Assembly (NCBI GenBank): GCA_964529265.1
Contig: CAZGVW010000104.1
Coordinates: forward strand, 1-55,533
Length of the DNA: 55,533 nucleotides
Source: CAZGVW01 sp964529265
Lineage (GTDB): Bacteria; Planctomycetota; Phycisphaerae; Phycisphaerales; UBA1924
Direction of reading: 5' to 3'
Positions within the stretch are counted from its first letter, which is position 1. Each line of letters starts with the position of its first letter. This document shows, in pieces, positions 42,256 through 50,016 of the stretch. The notes below the pieces were generated by a model that was given only the letters and a program-made list of their open reading frames with translations, was not told where the DNA came from and searched no databases. The translations under genes were made by a program, and so were the position numbers.

Positions 42256-43272
42256 ATGACCGATCCCCGCACACCCGAAGAAGTCCAGGCCGCCGTCGGC
42301 GCTTTCCGCAACGACTACGCCGCGGTCCGCACGCAGATCGAGCGCGCCGTCGTCGGCCATCGCGAGATCGTCGATGGCGTCCTCACCTGCCTCTTCACGA
42401 ATGGTCACGCCCTGCTCGAGGGCGTCCCCGGCCTCGGGAAGACGCTCCTCATCCGCTCCCTCGCCAAGGCCCTTTCACTTGCCTTCAAGCGCATCCAGTT
42501 CACGCCCGACCTCATGCCCGCGGATGTCACCGGCACAACTGTCGTCGTCGATGCGCCGGAGGGCCGCACCTTTCGCTTCCAGCGCGGCCCCATCTTCGCC
42601 CAGATCATCCTCGCCGACGAAATCAACCGCGCCACGCCGAAGACCCAGTCCGCGCTTCTCGAAGCTATGCAGGAGCGCTCGGTCACGGTCGAAGGGACGA
42701 CCCACAACCTCGAGCGCCCCTTCTTCGTGATGGCGACGCAGAATCCCATCGAGCAGGAGGGCACTTATCCCCTGCCCGAGGCGCAACTCGATCGCTTCTT
42801 CTTCAAACTGCACGTGCAGCCCTCATCCCGGGCCGATCTCTCCGAGATCCTCCGCCGCACCACCGCCGGCGATGAACCCACGCTCGAGCCAGTGCTCGAC
42901 GGCCCCGCGATCATCGCCCATCAGCGCCTCGTCCGCCGCGTCGCCATCGCCGACCGCGTGCAGGATTACGCCGTGCGCGCCACCCTCGCCACCCACCCCA
43001 CCGGCGAGTTCGCCACGCCCCTCGTGAACCGCTTTGTCCGCTTCGGCTCGAGCCCCCGCGGCGCCCAGGCCCTCGTTCTCGCCGCCAAGTGCCGGGCCCT
43101 GCTCGATGGTCGAGCCGCGGCATCCATCGACGACATCCGCGCCGTCGCCCACCCCGCCCTCCGCCACCGCATCCTCCTCAACTTCGAGGGCCAGGCCGAA
43201 GGCGTCACGACGGATCAGATCATCGAGAACCTGCTGGCCACGCTGCCCCTCGATGCCCAAGCCGCGGCGTAG
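42256..43272 (+). CDS. MoxR-family AAA ATPase
   Basis: A 338-residue MoxR chaperone. Walker A G-V-P-G-L-G-K-T is at residues 56-63; Walker B is I-I-L-A-D-E-I-N-R-A; the sensor region F-V-M-A-T-Q-N-P and the arginine finger region follow, then the lid domain. MoxR proteins usually activate partner proteins carrying a VWA domain. The BatA/VWA gene is upstream on the same strand, separated by the outer membrane barrel and phosphatase genes. The DUF58 protein that normally completes this system is not in the window. Confidence 0.93.
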   Translation: MTDPRTPEEVQAAVGAFRNDYAAVRTQIERAVVGHREIVDGVLTCLFTNGHALLEGVPGLGKTLLIRSLAKALSLAFKRIQFTPDLMPADVTGTTVVVDAPEGRTFRFQRGPIFAQIILADEINRATPKTQSALLEAMQERSVTVEGTTHNLERPFFVMATQNPIEQEGTYPLPEAQLDRFFFKLHVQPSSRADLSEILRRTTAGDEPTLEPVLDGPAIIAHQRLVRRVAIADRVQDYAVRATLATHPTGEFATPLVNRFVRFGSSPRGAQALVLAAKCRALLDGRAAASIDDIRAVAHPALRHRILLNFEGQAEGVTTDQIIENLLATLPLDAQAAA

Positions 43273-43334
43273 GAACCGGAAGCCCTCACCGGAGCAGGCC
43301 CGCCCGGTGGTTCTCACAGCCGCGAATCAAAAAC

Positions 43335-43370
43335 TGAAAACACCCCCGACCCAGAGGCCGGGGGCGTGTG
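43335..43370 (-). terminator. Terminator of the PEP-CTERM-like gene
   Basis: On the minus strand, a GC stem (about 43357-43369 with 43341-43351, one bulge and one G-U pair) is followed by TTTTCAGTTTTT. It lies 36 nt after the stop of the 43405-44121 gene and could also end the MoxR transcript from the other side. Confidence 0.6.
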
Positions 43371-43404
43371 AAGCCCTTTCGGGTTTCGAACCCCAAATCC
43401 TGAA

Positions 43405-44121
43405 TCAGCGGCGGCGGCGACCCGCGAACACCGCGCCCGCAACGCTCAACAGACCGAGCGTTCCGGGACCCGGCACCTCGACGCGGAACAGGCTCGTAAA
43501 CGAGGCCTGATCGCCCGGGGTGAGCGAGAACCGCAACTGAATGCCGATGTTCGTGAACACCGCGGGGCCGTTCTCGAACACAGGGATGCCGAACGAATCG
43601 CTGCCCAGCGTATCGCTGGCGTCCGGGCCGACGGTCACCGAAGCGACATCGAGCAGGTTCGCCGGCTCGCCGACGAAACCGTTGTCGATGATCGCCTGGT
43701 AGATCGAAGAGCCCACGACGGAAGCCAGCGTGCCGCCGCTGCCATCACCCGTCAGACCACCCTGCACCGAGCCGCGCATCAGGGACGACGGCGAGATCGC
43801 CGGCGCGATGGGCAGCAGAGCGGTGAGCGTGAACGTCTGAGTCGCCAGCGTGTTGTTCGTCAGCGACAGATTCGAGGTGATGAACGGATCAGCGTCCGCC
43901 GTCATATCCCAGTTCAGCAACACGCCGTTGCCGCTGTAGGAGCCGACGTAGCGATACACGTTCGCCGTTGGTGTCGGCTCGCCTTCAGGCATGCCCTGCC
44001 ATGCAGGCTCATCATTGATGGCCAGCATGATCAAAAGCTCTGGGGCGCCTGCGATGCCGGCGTAAGCGCTTGATGCAAGCGCAACAGCGCTGACTCCGAC
44101 AATGGCCATCTTGTAAGCCAT
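43405..44121 (-). CDS. Secreted protein with PEP-CTERM-like tail
   Basis: A 238-residue exported protein. ATG 44121 has AGGAGGAG 9 nt upstream. Signal peptide 1-21 (S-S-A-Y-A-G). The body is beta-rich and Cys-free, with S-Y-S-G-N-G-V-L-L-N-W-D and repeated T/N-rich strands. The tail is V-P-G-P-G-T-L-G-L-L-S-V-A-G-A-V-F-A-G then R-R-R-R: a PEP-CTERM-type sorting signal, so processing by an exosortase is expected. It has a strong promoter and a terminator and is therefore a single-gene unit. Confidence 0.82.
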   Translation of the reverse strand: MAYKMAIVGVSAVALASSAYAGIAGAPELLIMLAINDEPAWQGMPEGEPTPTANVYRYVGSYSGNGVLLNWDMTADADPFITSNLSLTNNTLATQTFTLTALLPIAPAISPSSLMRGSVQGGLTGDGSGGTLASVVGSSIYQAIIDNGFVGEPANLLDVASVTVGPDASDTLGSDSFGIPVFENGPAVFTNIGIQLRFSLTPGDQASFTSLFRVEVPGPGTLGLLSVAGAVFAGRRRR

Positions 44122-44177
44122 GACGCGTTTCTCCTCCTGAGGTCGCGCGCCCCTCCCCGGGCAATGCGACTCACCAG

Positions 44178-44207
44178 AAGGTACCGGCCCCTTGCCGCCC
44201 CTGTCAA
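44178..44207 (-). promoter_or_regulatory. Promoter of the PEP-CTERM-like gene
   Basis: A perfect TTGACA (44207-44202), 18-nt spacer and TACCTT (44183-44178) on the minus strand. The leader to ATG 44121 is about 50 nt with a Shine-Dalgarno site. Confidence 0.62.
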
Positions 44208-44279
44208 CCCCATTTTCTTTACTTCTTGAGGCCGTATGATCGGACCTTCCACAACCCCATGCAGCGACGTGGCTTGCGC

Positions 44280-44636
44280 TCAGGCCGCCAGGCGGGAAAT
44301 CGTCCGTTCGGGGAACGGCAGGGGGTTCGCCCCGGTCGCCGCCTCCACCCGCAGGTGGCTCACCCACGTCCCATAGCGATTCCGCCACAGCCCGTGGGCG
44401 GAGTAGTCTGGGATCCAGGTCGCCTCGTCCACCACGTACTGGAAGTTGTGGTCCCCCGCCGGAAGAGCCACCTCGGCCGTCCACCAGCCGTCCTCCGACC
44501 GCTCCATCTCGATCGCCCCAGCCCGCCAGCCCGTGAAGTCCCCCGCCAGCAGCACCCGCCGAGCCTCCGGCAGATGGACCCGGAACTCCACGCCTCCCGA
44601 ACCACACACCGTGATCACAGCTTTCCTCTCCTCCAT
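44280..44636 (-). CDS. Stand-alone CBM48 / glycogen-binding domain protein
   Basis: A 118-residue protein consisting almost entirely of a CBM48/AMPK-beta-type fold: V-E-F-R-V-H-L-P-E-A-R-R-V-L-L-A-G-D-F-T-G-W (about 16-37), D-G-W-W-T-A-E-V-A-L-P-A-G (glucan-facing Trp pair) and H-N-F-Q-Y-V-V-D...W-I-P-D. In enzymes this domain binds glycogen or starch; here no catalytic part is attached and no signal peptide is present, so it could bind glycogen or regulate an enzyme. Start ATG 44636 lacks an obvious ribosome binding site. Its 5' end overlaps the divergent lipoprotein gene start. Confidence 0.8.
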   Translation of the reverse strand: MEERKAVITVCGSGGVEFRVHLPEARRVLLAGDFTGWRAGAIEMERSEDGWWTAEVALPAGDHNFQYVVDEATWIPDYSAHGLWRNRYGTWVSHLRVEAATGANPLPFPERTISRLAA

Positions 44637-46452
44637 CCAGCCCGGCCTTCGCGCTTCCTGGCGATGGCGGTTCCGCCCCCGTCTATCGGCAGAACAGCCC
44701 CCCCGCTTCGGCCCAAGCCGCCTCCGAACCTCCGCGATCGGCGCTCTGGCCGGTTTTCTCGCCGCACTCTCGCTTTCAGGGTGCAGCGCCCCCCAGAAGC
44801 CGCCCGCAGGCGTTGCTCAGTCCATCATTCCGGCCGTTCCCGGCCCCATCCTCGCCTTCCGGGGCCGCACCCTCGTCATCCCGGTTGAGTCCTCGGGATC
44901 CGCGCTCACGCCGGGCGAGTTCGACCTTCCACTCGGCGACGGCGCCGTGGCGCACTGCTCGCTCGTGCGCTATCTCGTTCGACGCGCCGAGGCCGCCTCC
45001 TCATCCTGGCTCAAGCCCGCGGCTGAGTGGTCCACCTGGCGCGATCCCACGACGGCGCCGACAGCGCATGACGAAGCCTTCTGGGCTGCCCTCATTCCAA
45101 TCCCGCTCGAGAACCCACCCGGCCAACTCCTGCTCGGCGGCGCGGCCACACCGCTTCAGATTCGCGCGCCCTCGAGCGACGACCGCGACGCCCACCCGGC
45201 GCGCGAGAGCCTCCAGACCGATGCGCCGAACCTCGAAGCGATCCGCCCCTTCCTGACACCACTGCTCACAGACCCCGCGGAGCGCTGGCGCGCCAGTCTC
45301 ATCGAACAGCGCCTCAAGCGCGACGACCCCTCAACGCTCCCCGCCGAGCCTCGCCCCGCCATCGACGACCCCGCACTCGAAGCCCTCGCCACTCAGAACG
45401 AGGACCGCTGGCGCCACGCGCTGCAGCGTCTCGCCGACGCCGACCCCGACGCCGCCGCCCGTCTCGTGAGCGAACTCACGGCCGTCGCCGAGATCACACC
45501 CGGCGTGCGCGCCCCCGCGTGGATCATTAACCCCACCGATCAATCCCTTTTCCTCGAAGGCCTTCTCGCGCCCGCCGCGAGCCCGCGCGACCTCGTCGCC
45601 CTCGCGCACGACTGGGTCAACCGTCAGCCTCGCGCCGTCGCCTGGATCACGGATGACGCGGGCCACCCCATCCCCGGCAGCGATTCGGTCATCGTCTCCG
45701 CCGCGATCGTCGAGCGCTCCGGCCGCCCCGGCATGGCCTCCATGTCCGCCGCGTCGCCCCCCGCCCGAAGCATCGGCGCGCCGGCGCCTGCGCCGCCCTT
45801 CAAGCCCACGGTTCTCAGCGGCCCGGTCAACACGGCATCGCCCCCCCGCGCGCTGCGCATCTCGCTCGACGGGTGGTCCACCGTCCTCCCCATTGCCGCG
45901 GGTGGCCTCCCTGCACAGCCGCCCGGCGCCATCCTCGGTCCCCTCTTCGAAGACTGGCGACTCGATTCCTGGATCACCGGCGCACCGCGCATCCCCCCTG
46001 TCGAACTCCGCACCGTCGCCCTCGTTCAGAAATCGCCGGATTCCGCCGGCTGGCAGGTCTACATCGAATGCCGCACGCCCGCCTCCTCCGGCGACCCCGA
46101 GGCGCCCCTCTCCCCCGAAGAAAACTACGACTTCGTCCGCCTCTTCCTCGGCCCCACCGCCGCGCCCGTCGCCATCCTGCGCATCGATTCCCGCGCCGGC
46201 GCCGTCAACGAACTCCAGCAGGCGCAGCCCGCGCCCCAGGCCGCCATCCACCTCGAATCCGACCGCTGGACCGCCGTCCTCCCCATCCCGCATTCCGCCA
46301 TCGAGCCCGGCGGCGCCCTCCGCATCGCCATCGAGCGCCGCCGCGGCAACCACCGCTCCGCCTGGCCCCGACCCATGCTCCCCTGGCAGAACCGCCCCGG
46401 ACGCATCGCGCTCAACCTCAGCGCGTGGACCGATCCCGCAATCGCGCGGTGA
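44611..46452 (+). CDS. Large lipoprotein of unknown function
   Basis: A 613-residue protein with start uncertain. GTG 44611 is the best candidate; it overlaps the divergent CBM48 gene by 26 nt. An ATG at 44664 is in another frame and would need a shift in the run of seven C near 44697. The lipoprotein signal is unusually deep: R-T-S-A-I-G-A-L-A-G-F-L-A-A-L-S-L-S-G-C (Cys at about 54). The body is Ala/Pro-rich with alternating helical and beta segments; near the end, W-Q-V-Y-I-E-C-R-T and D-R-W-T-A-V-L-P-I-P look like a beta-sandwich that might bind carbohydrate. No family recognised. Confidence 0.68.
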   Translation: MITAFLSSIQPGLRASWRWRFRPRLSAEQPPRFGPSRLRTSAIGALAGFLAALSLSGCSAPQKPPAGVAQSIIPAVPGPILAFRGRTLVIPVESSGSALTPGEFDLPLGDGAVAHCSLVRYLVRRAEAASSSWLKPAAEWSTWRDPTTAPTAHDEAFWAALIPIPLENPPGQLLLGGAATPLQIRAPSSDDRDAHPARESLQTDAPNLEAIRPFLTPLLTDPAERWRASLIEQRLKRDDPSTLPAEPRPAIDDPALEALATQNEDRWRHALQRLADADPDAAARLVSELTAVAEITPGVRAPAWIINPTDQSLFLEGLLAPAASPRDLVALAHDWVNRQPRAVAWITDDAGHPIPGSDSVIVSAAIVERSGRPGMASMSAASPPARSIGAPAPAPPFKPTVLSGPVNTASPPRALRISLDGWSTVLPIAAGGLPAQPPGAILGPLFEDWRLDSWITGAPRIPPVELRTVALVQKSPDSAGWQVYIECRTPASSGDPEAPLSPEENYDFVRLFLGPTAAPVAILRIDSRAGAVNELQQAQPAPQAAIHLESDRWTAVLPIPHSAIEPGGALRIAIERRRGNHRSAWPRPMLPWQNRPGRIALNLSAWTDPAIAR

Positions 46453-46500
46453 TCAATCGTCCGGCTCGTCTGGAGCACCGAGCGCACGCCCGACAGCGGT

Positions 46501-47286
46501 TCATTCCTCGTCGTCGAGCGCTTCGTCCTCATCTTCCGCCACGGCGTGCCCGTTCAACTCACCGCCCGTCACCACGAGCACTTCGCCGTCCTCGCCCGCC
46601 GTCACCACGCCCAGCGCATTCAGCGCCAACAGCGCCGCCTGCTGCTCCGCCTGCTTCTTCGATGATCCCCAACTCGATTCAAACCGCTGCGCGCCGATCT
46701 GCACGCACACCTCGAAGCACTTCGCGTGGTCCGGCCCCTTCTCATCCAGCAGGATGTACAGCGGCGTCGCGAGGAAGCGCTCCTGCGCCACGTGCTGCAA
46801 CACCGACTTGAAGTTCTGCTGGTGCCCGCTATCCGCCGCGCGCTGAATGATCGGCGTCAGCCGCGGCATCAGGAACTCCCGCGCCGCATCCAGCCCCGCA
46901 TCCAGGTAGATCGCCCCGATCACCGATTCCAGCACGGCCGCCGAGAGCGAACTCGGCAGCGTTGCGTGCGTCTGCATCCCCTTGCCCAGTTTCAGCAGAT
47001 CGGTCAGCCCCATGTCCTCCGCGATCCGCGCGCACGTCTTCCGCGACACCGCCGCCGACTTGATCTTCGTCATGTCCCCCTCGAGCAGATCCGGAAACTC
47101 CCGGAACAGATGCTCGCACACGATCAGCCCCAGCACCGCGTCGCCCAGGAACTCCAGCCGCTCGTTCGAATCCACCCGCGCATCCGCAATGGATGCGTGC
47201 GTCAGCGCCTCGCTCAACAGCGCCCTGTCCTCGAACGTATGGCCGAGGATCCGCTCAGCCGCTTCCAGCGTTTCCAGTTGTTCCAT
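46501..47286 (-). CDS. rnc: Ribonuclease III
   Basis: A 261-residue double-stranded RNA endonuclease for rRNA and mRNA processing. Catalytic helix N41-E-R-L-E-F-L-G-D49; G-A-I-Y-L-D after E120. The residue equivalent to the metal-binding D114 of E. coli is Ala117 (A-A-V-L-E), while the partner Glu (E120) is kept. The dsRNA-binding domain begins near residue 157 (N-F-K-S-V-L-Q) and has S-S-K-K-Q-A-E-Q-Q-A-A at the RNA-contact helix. A strongly acidic C-terminal tail of about 30 residues is an addition. ATG 47286 has no good ribosome binding site. Confidence 0.93.
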   Translation of the reverse strand: MEQLETLEAAERILGHTFEDRALLSEALTHASIADARVDSNERLEFLGDAVLGLIVCEHLFREFPDLLEGDMTKIKSAAVSRKTCARIAEDMGLTDLLKLGKGMQTHATLPSSLSAAVLESVIGAIYLDAGLDAAREFLMPRLTPIIQRAADSGHQQNFKSVLQHVAQERFLATPLYILLDEKGPDHAKCFEVCVQIGAQRFESSWGSSKKQAEQQAALLALNALGVVTAGEDGEVLVVTGGELNGHAVAEDEDEALDDEE

Positions 47287-47300
47287 AACCCACACGCACC

Positions 47301-47627
47301 ATGACCGACGGGCATCCAAGGCCCGCGGCCGCGCCTGGTCCGTCTGCGCCTTTCTCAGACGCCCCGCCCGAGTCCCGGCGAGATTCGCCCGTCTCCGGGC
47401 GCTCTCCGATCGCCGGGTTCGAGCGATCCGCCGGACCGCCGAACCGAAACCCGGTCGGACGCGTGGGCTCACCGGTCGTCACGCCTCGGATCGAGCCCGC
47501 CATCCCCCATTGGGGCGGGGCAATCAACCCGCTCGCGACGGCCACTGAGCACAAGCGGCCACTCCGCCGGGACAACGTGTCCCGAACACACACAGCCTAT
47601 CGGCGCTTCTTCACGAAGCCATCATGA
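47301..47627 (+). CDS. Doubtful small ORF upstream of rpmH
   Basis: A 108-residue frame (ATG 47301), divergent from rnc. It is Pro/Arg/Ser-rich with no hydrophobic stretch, no recognised domain and no ribosome binding site. It is followed within 10 nt by a possible weak terminator, which is the only support for it. It may equally be non-coding leader sequence. Confidence 0.2.
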   Translation: MTDGHPRPAAAPGPSAPFSDAPPESRRDSPVSGRSPIAGFERSAGPPNRNPVGRVGSPVVTPRIEPAIPHWGGAINPLATATEHKRPLRRDNVSRTHTAYRRFFTKPS

Positions 47628-47713
47628 ACTGCCCGGGACCAGCGGGTTTTTTGACCCCCCGCCGCCCCGACCCGCCCCGCGGCCCCCCCACCCCCCTTTC
47701 CCGACCCCGCCTG

Positions 47714-47743
47714 TTGCCCCCAAACGCCCGCCGACGCTATATT
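47714..47743 (+). promoter_or_regulatory. Promoter of rpmH
   Basis: TTGCCC (47714-47719), 18-nt spacer, TATATT (47738-47743), the most AT-rich -10 box of the region. The leader to ATG 47815 is about 65 nt. Confidence 0.55.
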
Positions 47744-47814
47744 CCCTCCCCCTCTGCCCGCCGCCGCGGCAGAATCCCCAGACCCCCCCGGCCCCGGCCG
47801 CAGCGAGCCACGCC

Positions 47815-47955
47815 ATGCACTACCCCAAGCGACAGAGCAGGATCAAGCGCAAGCGCAGCATCGGCTTCCGCGCCCGGATGAAGACCCGCGGCGGCCGCGC
47901 ACTCATCAACCGCAAGCGCCGCGCCGGCCGTCTCGTCAACGTCGCCGACAAATGA
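47815..47955 (+). CDS. rpmH: 50S ribosomal protein L34
   Basis: A 46-residue basic protein with the core I-K-R-K-R-S-I-G-F-R-A-R-M-K-T-R-G-G-R-A-L-I-N-R-K-R-R-A-G-R, clearly L34. The usual M-K-R-T-Y-Q-P start is replaced by M-H-Y-P-K-R-Q-S-R, a form I associate with planctomycetes. In most bacteria it lies by rnpA and dnaA at the replication origin; here rnpA and dnaA are absent and a thioredoxin gene follows by 109 nt. ATG 47815 is preceded by a weak GCGAGCC. Confidence 0.95.
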   Translation: MHYPKRQSRIKRKRSIGFRARMKTRGGRALINRKRRAGRLVNVADK

Positions 47956-48064
47956 TCCGCCCGGCCCGCGGCCAACCGCCGCAAGCCCTGTGCGACCCGA
48001 AACATCCGCCGCCCGAATCCGCATCAATCGCCTGAGGTCCCTCAACCCCTCCGGAGATATCGCC

Positions 48065-48568
48065 ATGCGCATCAAGACCCTTGCGCTCGCCCTGCTGACC
48101 GCGCTCGCCGCGCCGCTCGCCCTCTGCGGCTGCGCCGGCCCCCGCGCCGGCGACCCCGCGCCCTCGTTCACGCTGAACGACACTTCAGGCAAGTCGCAGG
48201 CCCTTGAGGAATACAGCGGCAGGGTCGTCCTCCTCGATTTCTGGGCCACCTGGTGCGGACCGTGCGTGAAAGCAAGCCCCATGGTCCAGCGCCTGCACGA
48301 TGAGTTCGCGAGCGACGGCCTCGTCGTCCTCGCCGTTCACTTCGATGACTCCGGCGACCCCGCCAAGTACGCCTCCGAGCACGGCTACACCTACACCGTG
48401 CTCCCCAAGGGCGGCCGCGAAGTCGCGCGCATCTACGCCGTCGAAAGCATCCCCACCTTCATCGTCGTCGGACGCGACGGCGTCGTCACGCACCGCTCCC
48501 TCGGCTACTACGGCGAAAGCACCGAAACCAAACTCCGCGACGCCATCACCGCCGCCCTCAAGGGCTGA
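48065..48568 (+). CDS. TlpA-like thioredoxin-fold lipoprotein
   Basis: A 167-residue redoxin. Signal peptide with L-C-G-C, lipid site at Cys23. The thioredoxin fold has the active site W-C-G-P-C (C64, C67) in F-W-A-T-W-C-G-P-C-V-K-A and the cis-Pro in S-I-P-T-F. It is membrane-attached and faces the periplasm, where proteins of this type reduce disulfides, for instance in cytochrome c maturation. No ccm genes are nearby. ATG 48065 has GGAG upstream (C-C-G-G-A-G). Confidence 0.9.
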   Translation: MRIKTLALALLTALAAPLALCGCAGPRAGDPAPSFTLNDTSGKSQALEEYSGRVVLLDFWATWCGPCVKASPMVQRLHDEFASDGLVVLAVHFDDSGDPAKYASEHGYTYTVLPKGGREVARIYAVESIPTFIVVGRDGVVTHRSLGYYGESTETKLRDAITAALKG

Positions 48569-48671
48569 CGCGGCGCCCCCATTTCCATCCCAACGCCACG
48601 CGAGCGTAACGCCCGTACCCGCCCGCGCCATCCTCCCCAGTGCGCCCGGCTCACCTCCGCGCCCTCATCGC

Positions 48672-48677
48672 TATCCT
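48672..48677 (+). promoter_or_regulatory. -10-like box ahead of sucC
   Basis: TATCCT at 48672-48677, about 80 nt before the sucC start. A -35 box is unclear. The heptamer repeat would then lie within the leader of the mRNA. Confidence 0.32.
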
Positions 48678-48698
48678 GCGCCCTCCTCTTCCTCCGCG

Positions 48699-48755
48699 AT
48701 TGCCTATTGCCTATTCCCTATTGCCTCTTGCCCCCATTGCCCACTCCCCATTGCC
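48699..48755. repeat. Heptamer tandem repeat abutting the sucC start
   Basis: Units ATTGCCT, ATTGCCT, ATTCCCT, ATTGCCT, CTTGCCC, then CC, ATTGCCC, ACTCCCC, ATTGCC, directly followed by the ATG at 48756. It occupies the space where a ribosome binding site would be. The same unit, reversed, follows dnaB at 20073. Confidence 0.75.
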
Positions 48756-49955
48756 ATGAAGATTCACGAACACCAGGCCAGACAACTCCTCGCCGACGCC
48801 GGCGTCCCTGTCCCCGCGGGCATGGTCATCGAGCGCATCGAGGACGCCGCCCCCGCCTACAAGCACGTCACGCAGGAGGCCGGAACCACGCTCGCCGTCG
48901 TGAAGGCCCAGGTTCACGCCGGCGGCCGCGGCAAGGCGGGCTTCGTCAAACTCGTCCGCTCGCCGGAAGAAGCCGCGGACGCTGCGCGGTTCATGCTCTC
49001 CAACCGCATGGTCTCCGCGCAGACCGGCCCCGAAGGGCTCGAAGTCAGGAAACTCCTCATCGCCGCGGGCGTGGACATCGCGAAGGAGTACTACCTCGCC
49101 ATCACCACCGACCGCGCCTCGCGACGCAACGTGCTCATCGCCTCAGCCGAGGGCGGCGTCGAGATCGAGCAGGTCGCCAAGAAGAACCCCGACGCGATTC
49201 TCAAGGCGCCCATTCACCCGCTCATGGGCCTCCAGCCGCACCAATCGCGCCGCATCGCGTTCCAACTCGGCTTCAAGGGCAAGCAGGTGAACCAGGCCGC
49301 GGCGATCATGACCGCGCTCGCCAGGGTGTACCAGGAGAAGGATTGCACGCTCGCCGAGATCAATCCGCTCATCGTCACGCCCCCAACCCCGGCCCACCCC
49401 GACGGCCAGGTCATGGCCATCGACGCCAAGTTCAACTTCGATGACAACGCCCTCTTCCGCCAGAAGCGCATCGCCGACATGTTCGATCCATCGGAGGAAG
49501 ACCCGCGCGAACTCCGCGCCAGCCGCTTCGGCCTCACCTACATCGCCATGGACGGCAACATCGGCTGCCTCGTGAACGGCGCCGGCCTCGCCATGGCCAC
49601 CATGGACATCATCAAGCACGAAGGCGGCGAGCCCGCCAACTTCCTCGATGTCGGCGGCAGCGCCTCGGAGGAAGCCGTGACCGAGGGCTTCCGCATCATC
49701 CTCTCCGATAGCGCCGTCAAGGGCGTTCTCGTCAATATCTTCGGCGGCATCATGCGCTGCGACGTCATCGCCCAGGCCATCGTCAACGCCGCGAAGGAAG
49801 TCGGCTTCAAAGTCCCCCTCGTCGTCCGCCTCGAAGGCACGAACGTGGACGAAGGCCGCAGGATCCTCGAATCGGCGCGGTCCTCCATCCCGACGATGCA
49901 GCCCGCCACGGACCTCGCCGACGCGGCGAGGAGGGTGTGCGGGGCGGTGGGGTGA
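48756..49955 (+). CDS. sucC: Succinyl-CoA ligase (ADP-forming) beta subunit
   Basis: A 399-residue ATP-grasp enzyme subunit of the TCA cycle that makes ATP or GTP from succinyl-CoA. It begins M-K-I-H-E-H-Q-A-R and shows V-K-A-Q-V-H-A-G-G-R-G-K-A-G (nucleotide grasp), E-Y-Y-L-A, E-I-N-P-L, and the ligase domain D-G-N-I-G-C-L-V-N-G-A-G-L-A-M-A-T and N-I-F-G-G-I-M-R-C-D. The alpha subunit gene sucD, usually next, is not downstream. The start ATG 48756 is fixed by the family N-terminus; the heptamer repeat replaces a normal ribosome binding site. Confidence 0.96.
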   Translation: MKIHEHQARQLLADAGVPVPAGMVIERIEDAAPAYKHVTQEAGTTLAVVKAQVHAGGRGKAGFVKLVRSPEEAADAARFMLSNRMVSAQTGPEGLEVRKLLIAAGVDIAKEYYLAITTDRASRRNVLIASAEGGVEIEQVAKKNPDAILKAPIHPLMGLQPHQSRRIAFQLGFKGKQVNQAAAIMTALARVYQEKDCTLAEINPLIVTPPTPAHPDGQVMAIDAKFNFDDNALFRQKRIADMFDPSEEDPRELRASRFGLTYIAMDGNIGCLVNGAGLAMATMDIIKHEGGEPANFLDVGGSASEEAVTEGFRIILSDSAVKGVLVNIFGGIMRCDVIAQAIVNAAKEVGFKVPLVVRLEGTNVDEGRRILESARSSIPTMQPATDLADAARRVCGAVG

Positions 49956-50016
49956 CAATCCGCTCGGCGCATCCGTCTTCGCGCGGCGACTGTCGCCATC
50001 TACCCGGGAGGCTGAC

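Larger units (their letters stand above)
47287..47814. other. Gap between rnc and rpmH
   Basis: About 530 nt. A short open frame is listed separately with low confidence. After it, CCCG (47632-47635) and CGGG (47643-47646) with TTTTTT (47647-47652) could be a weak terminator. The rpmH promoter follows at 47714-47743. No RNA gene was recognised. Confidence 0.4.

Noticed and set aside
44664..44760. Frameshift in a poly-C run of the 44611-46452 gene
   Set aside because: A GTG start in the correct frame at 44611 gives an adequate lipoprotein without needing a shift; kept only as an alternative.
47815..47955. Replication origin next to rpmH
   Set aside because: No dnaA, rnpA or DnaA-box cluster, and the skew does not change sign there.
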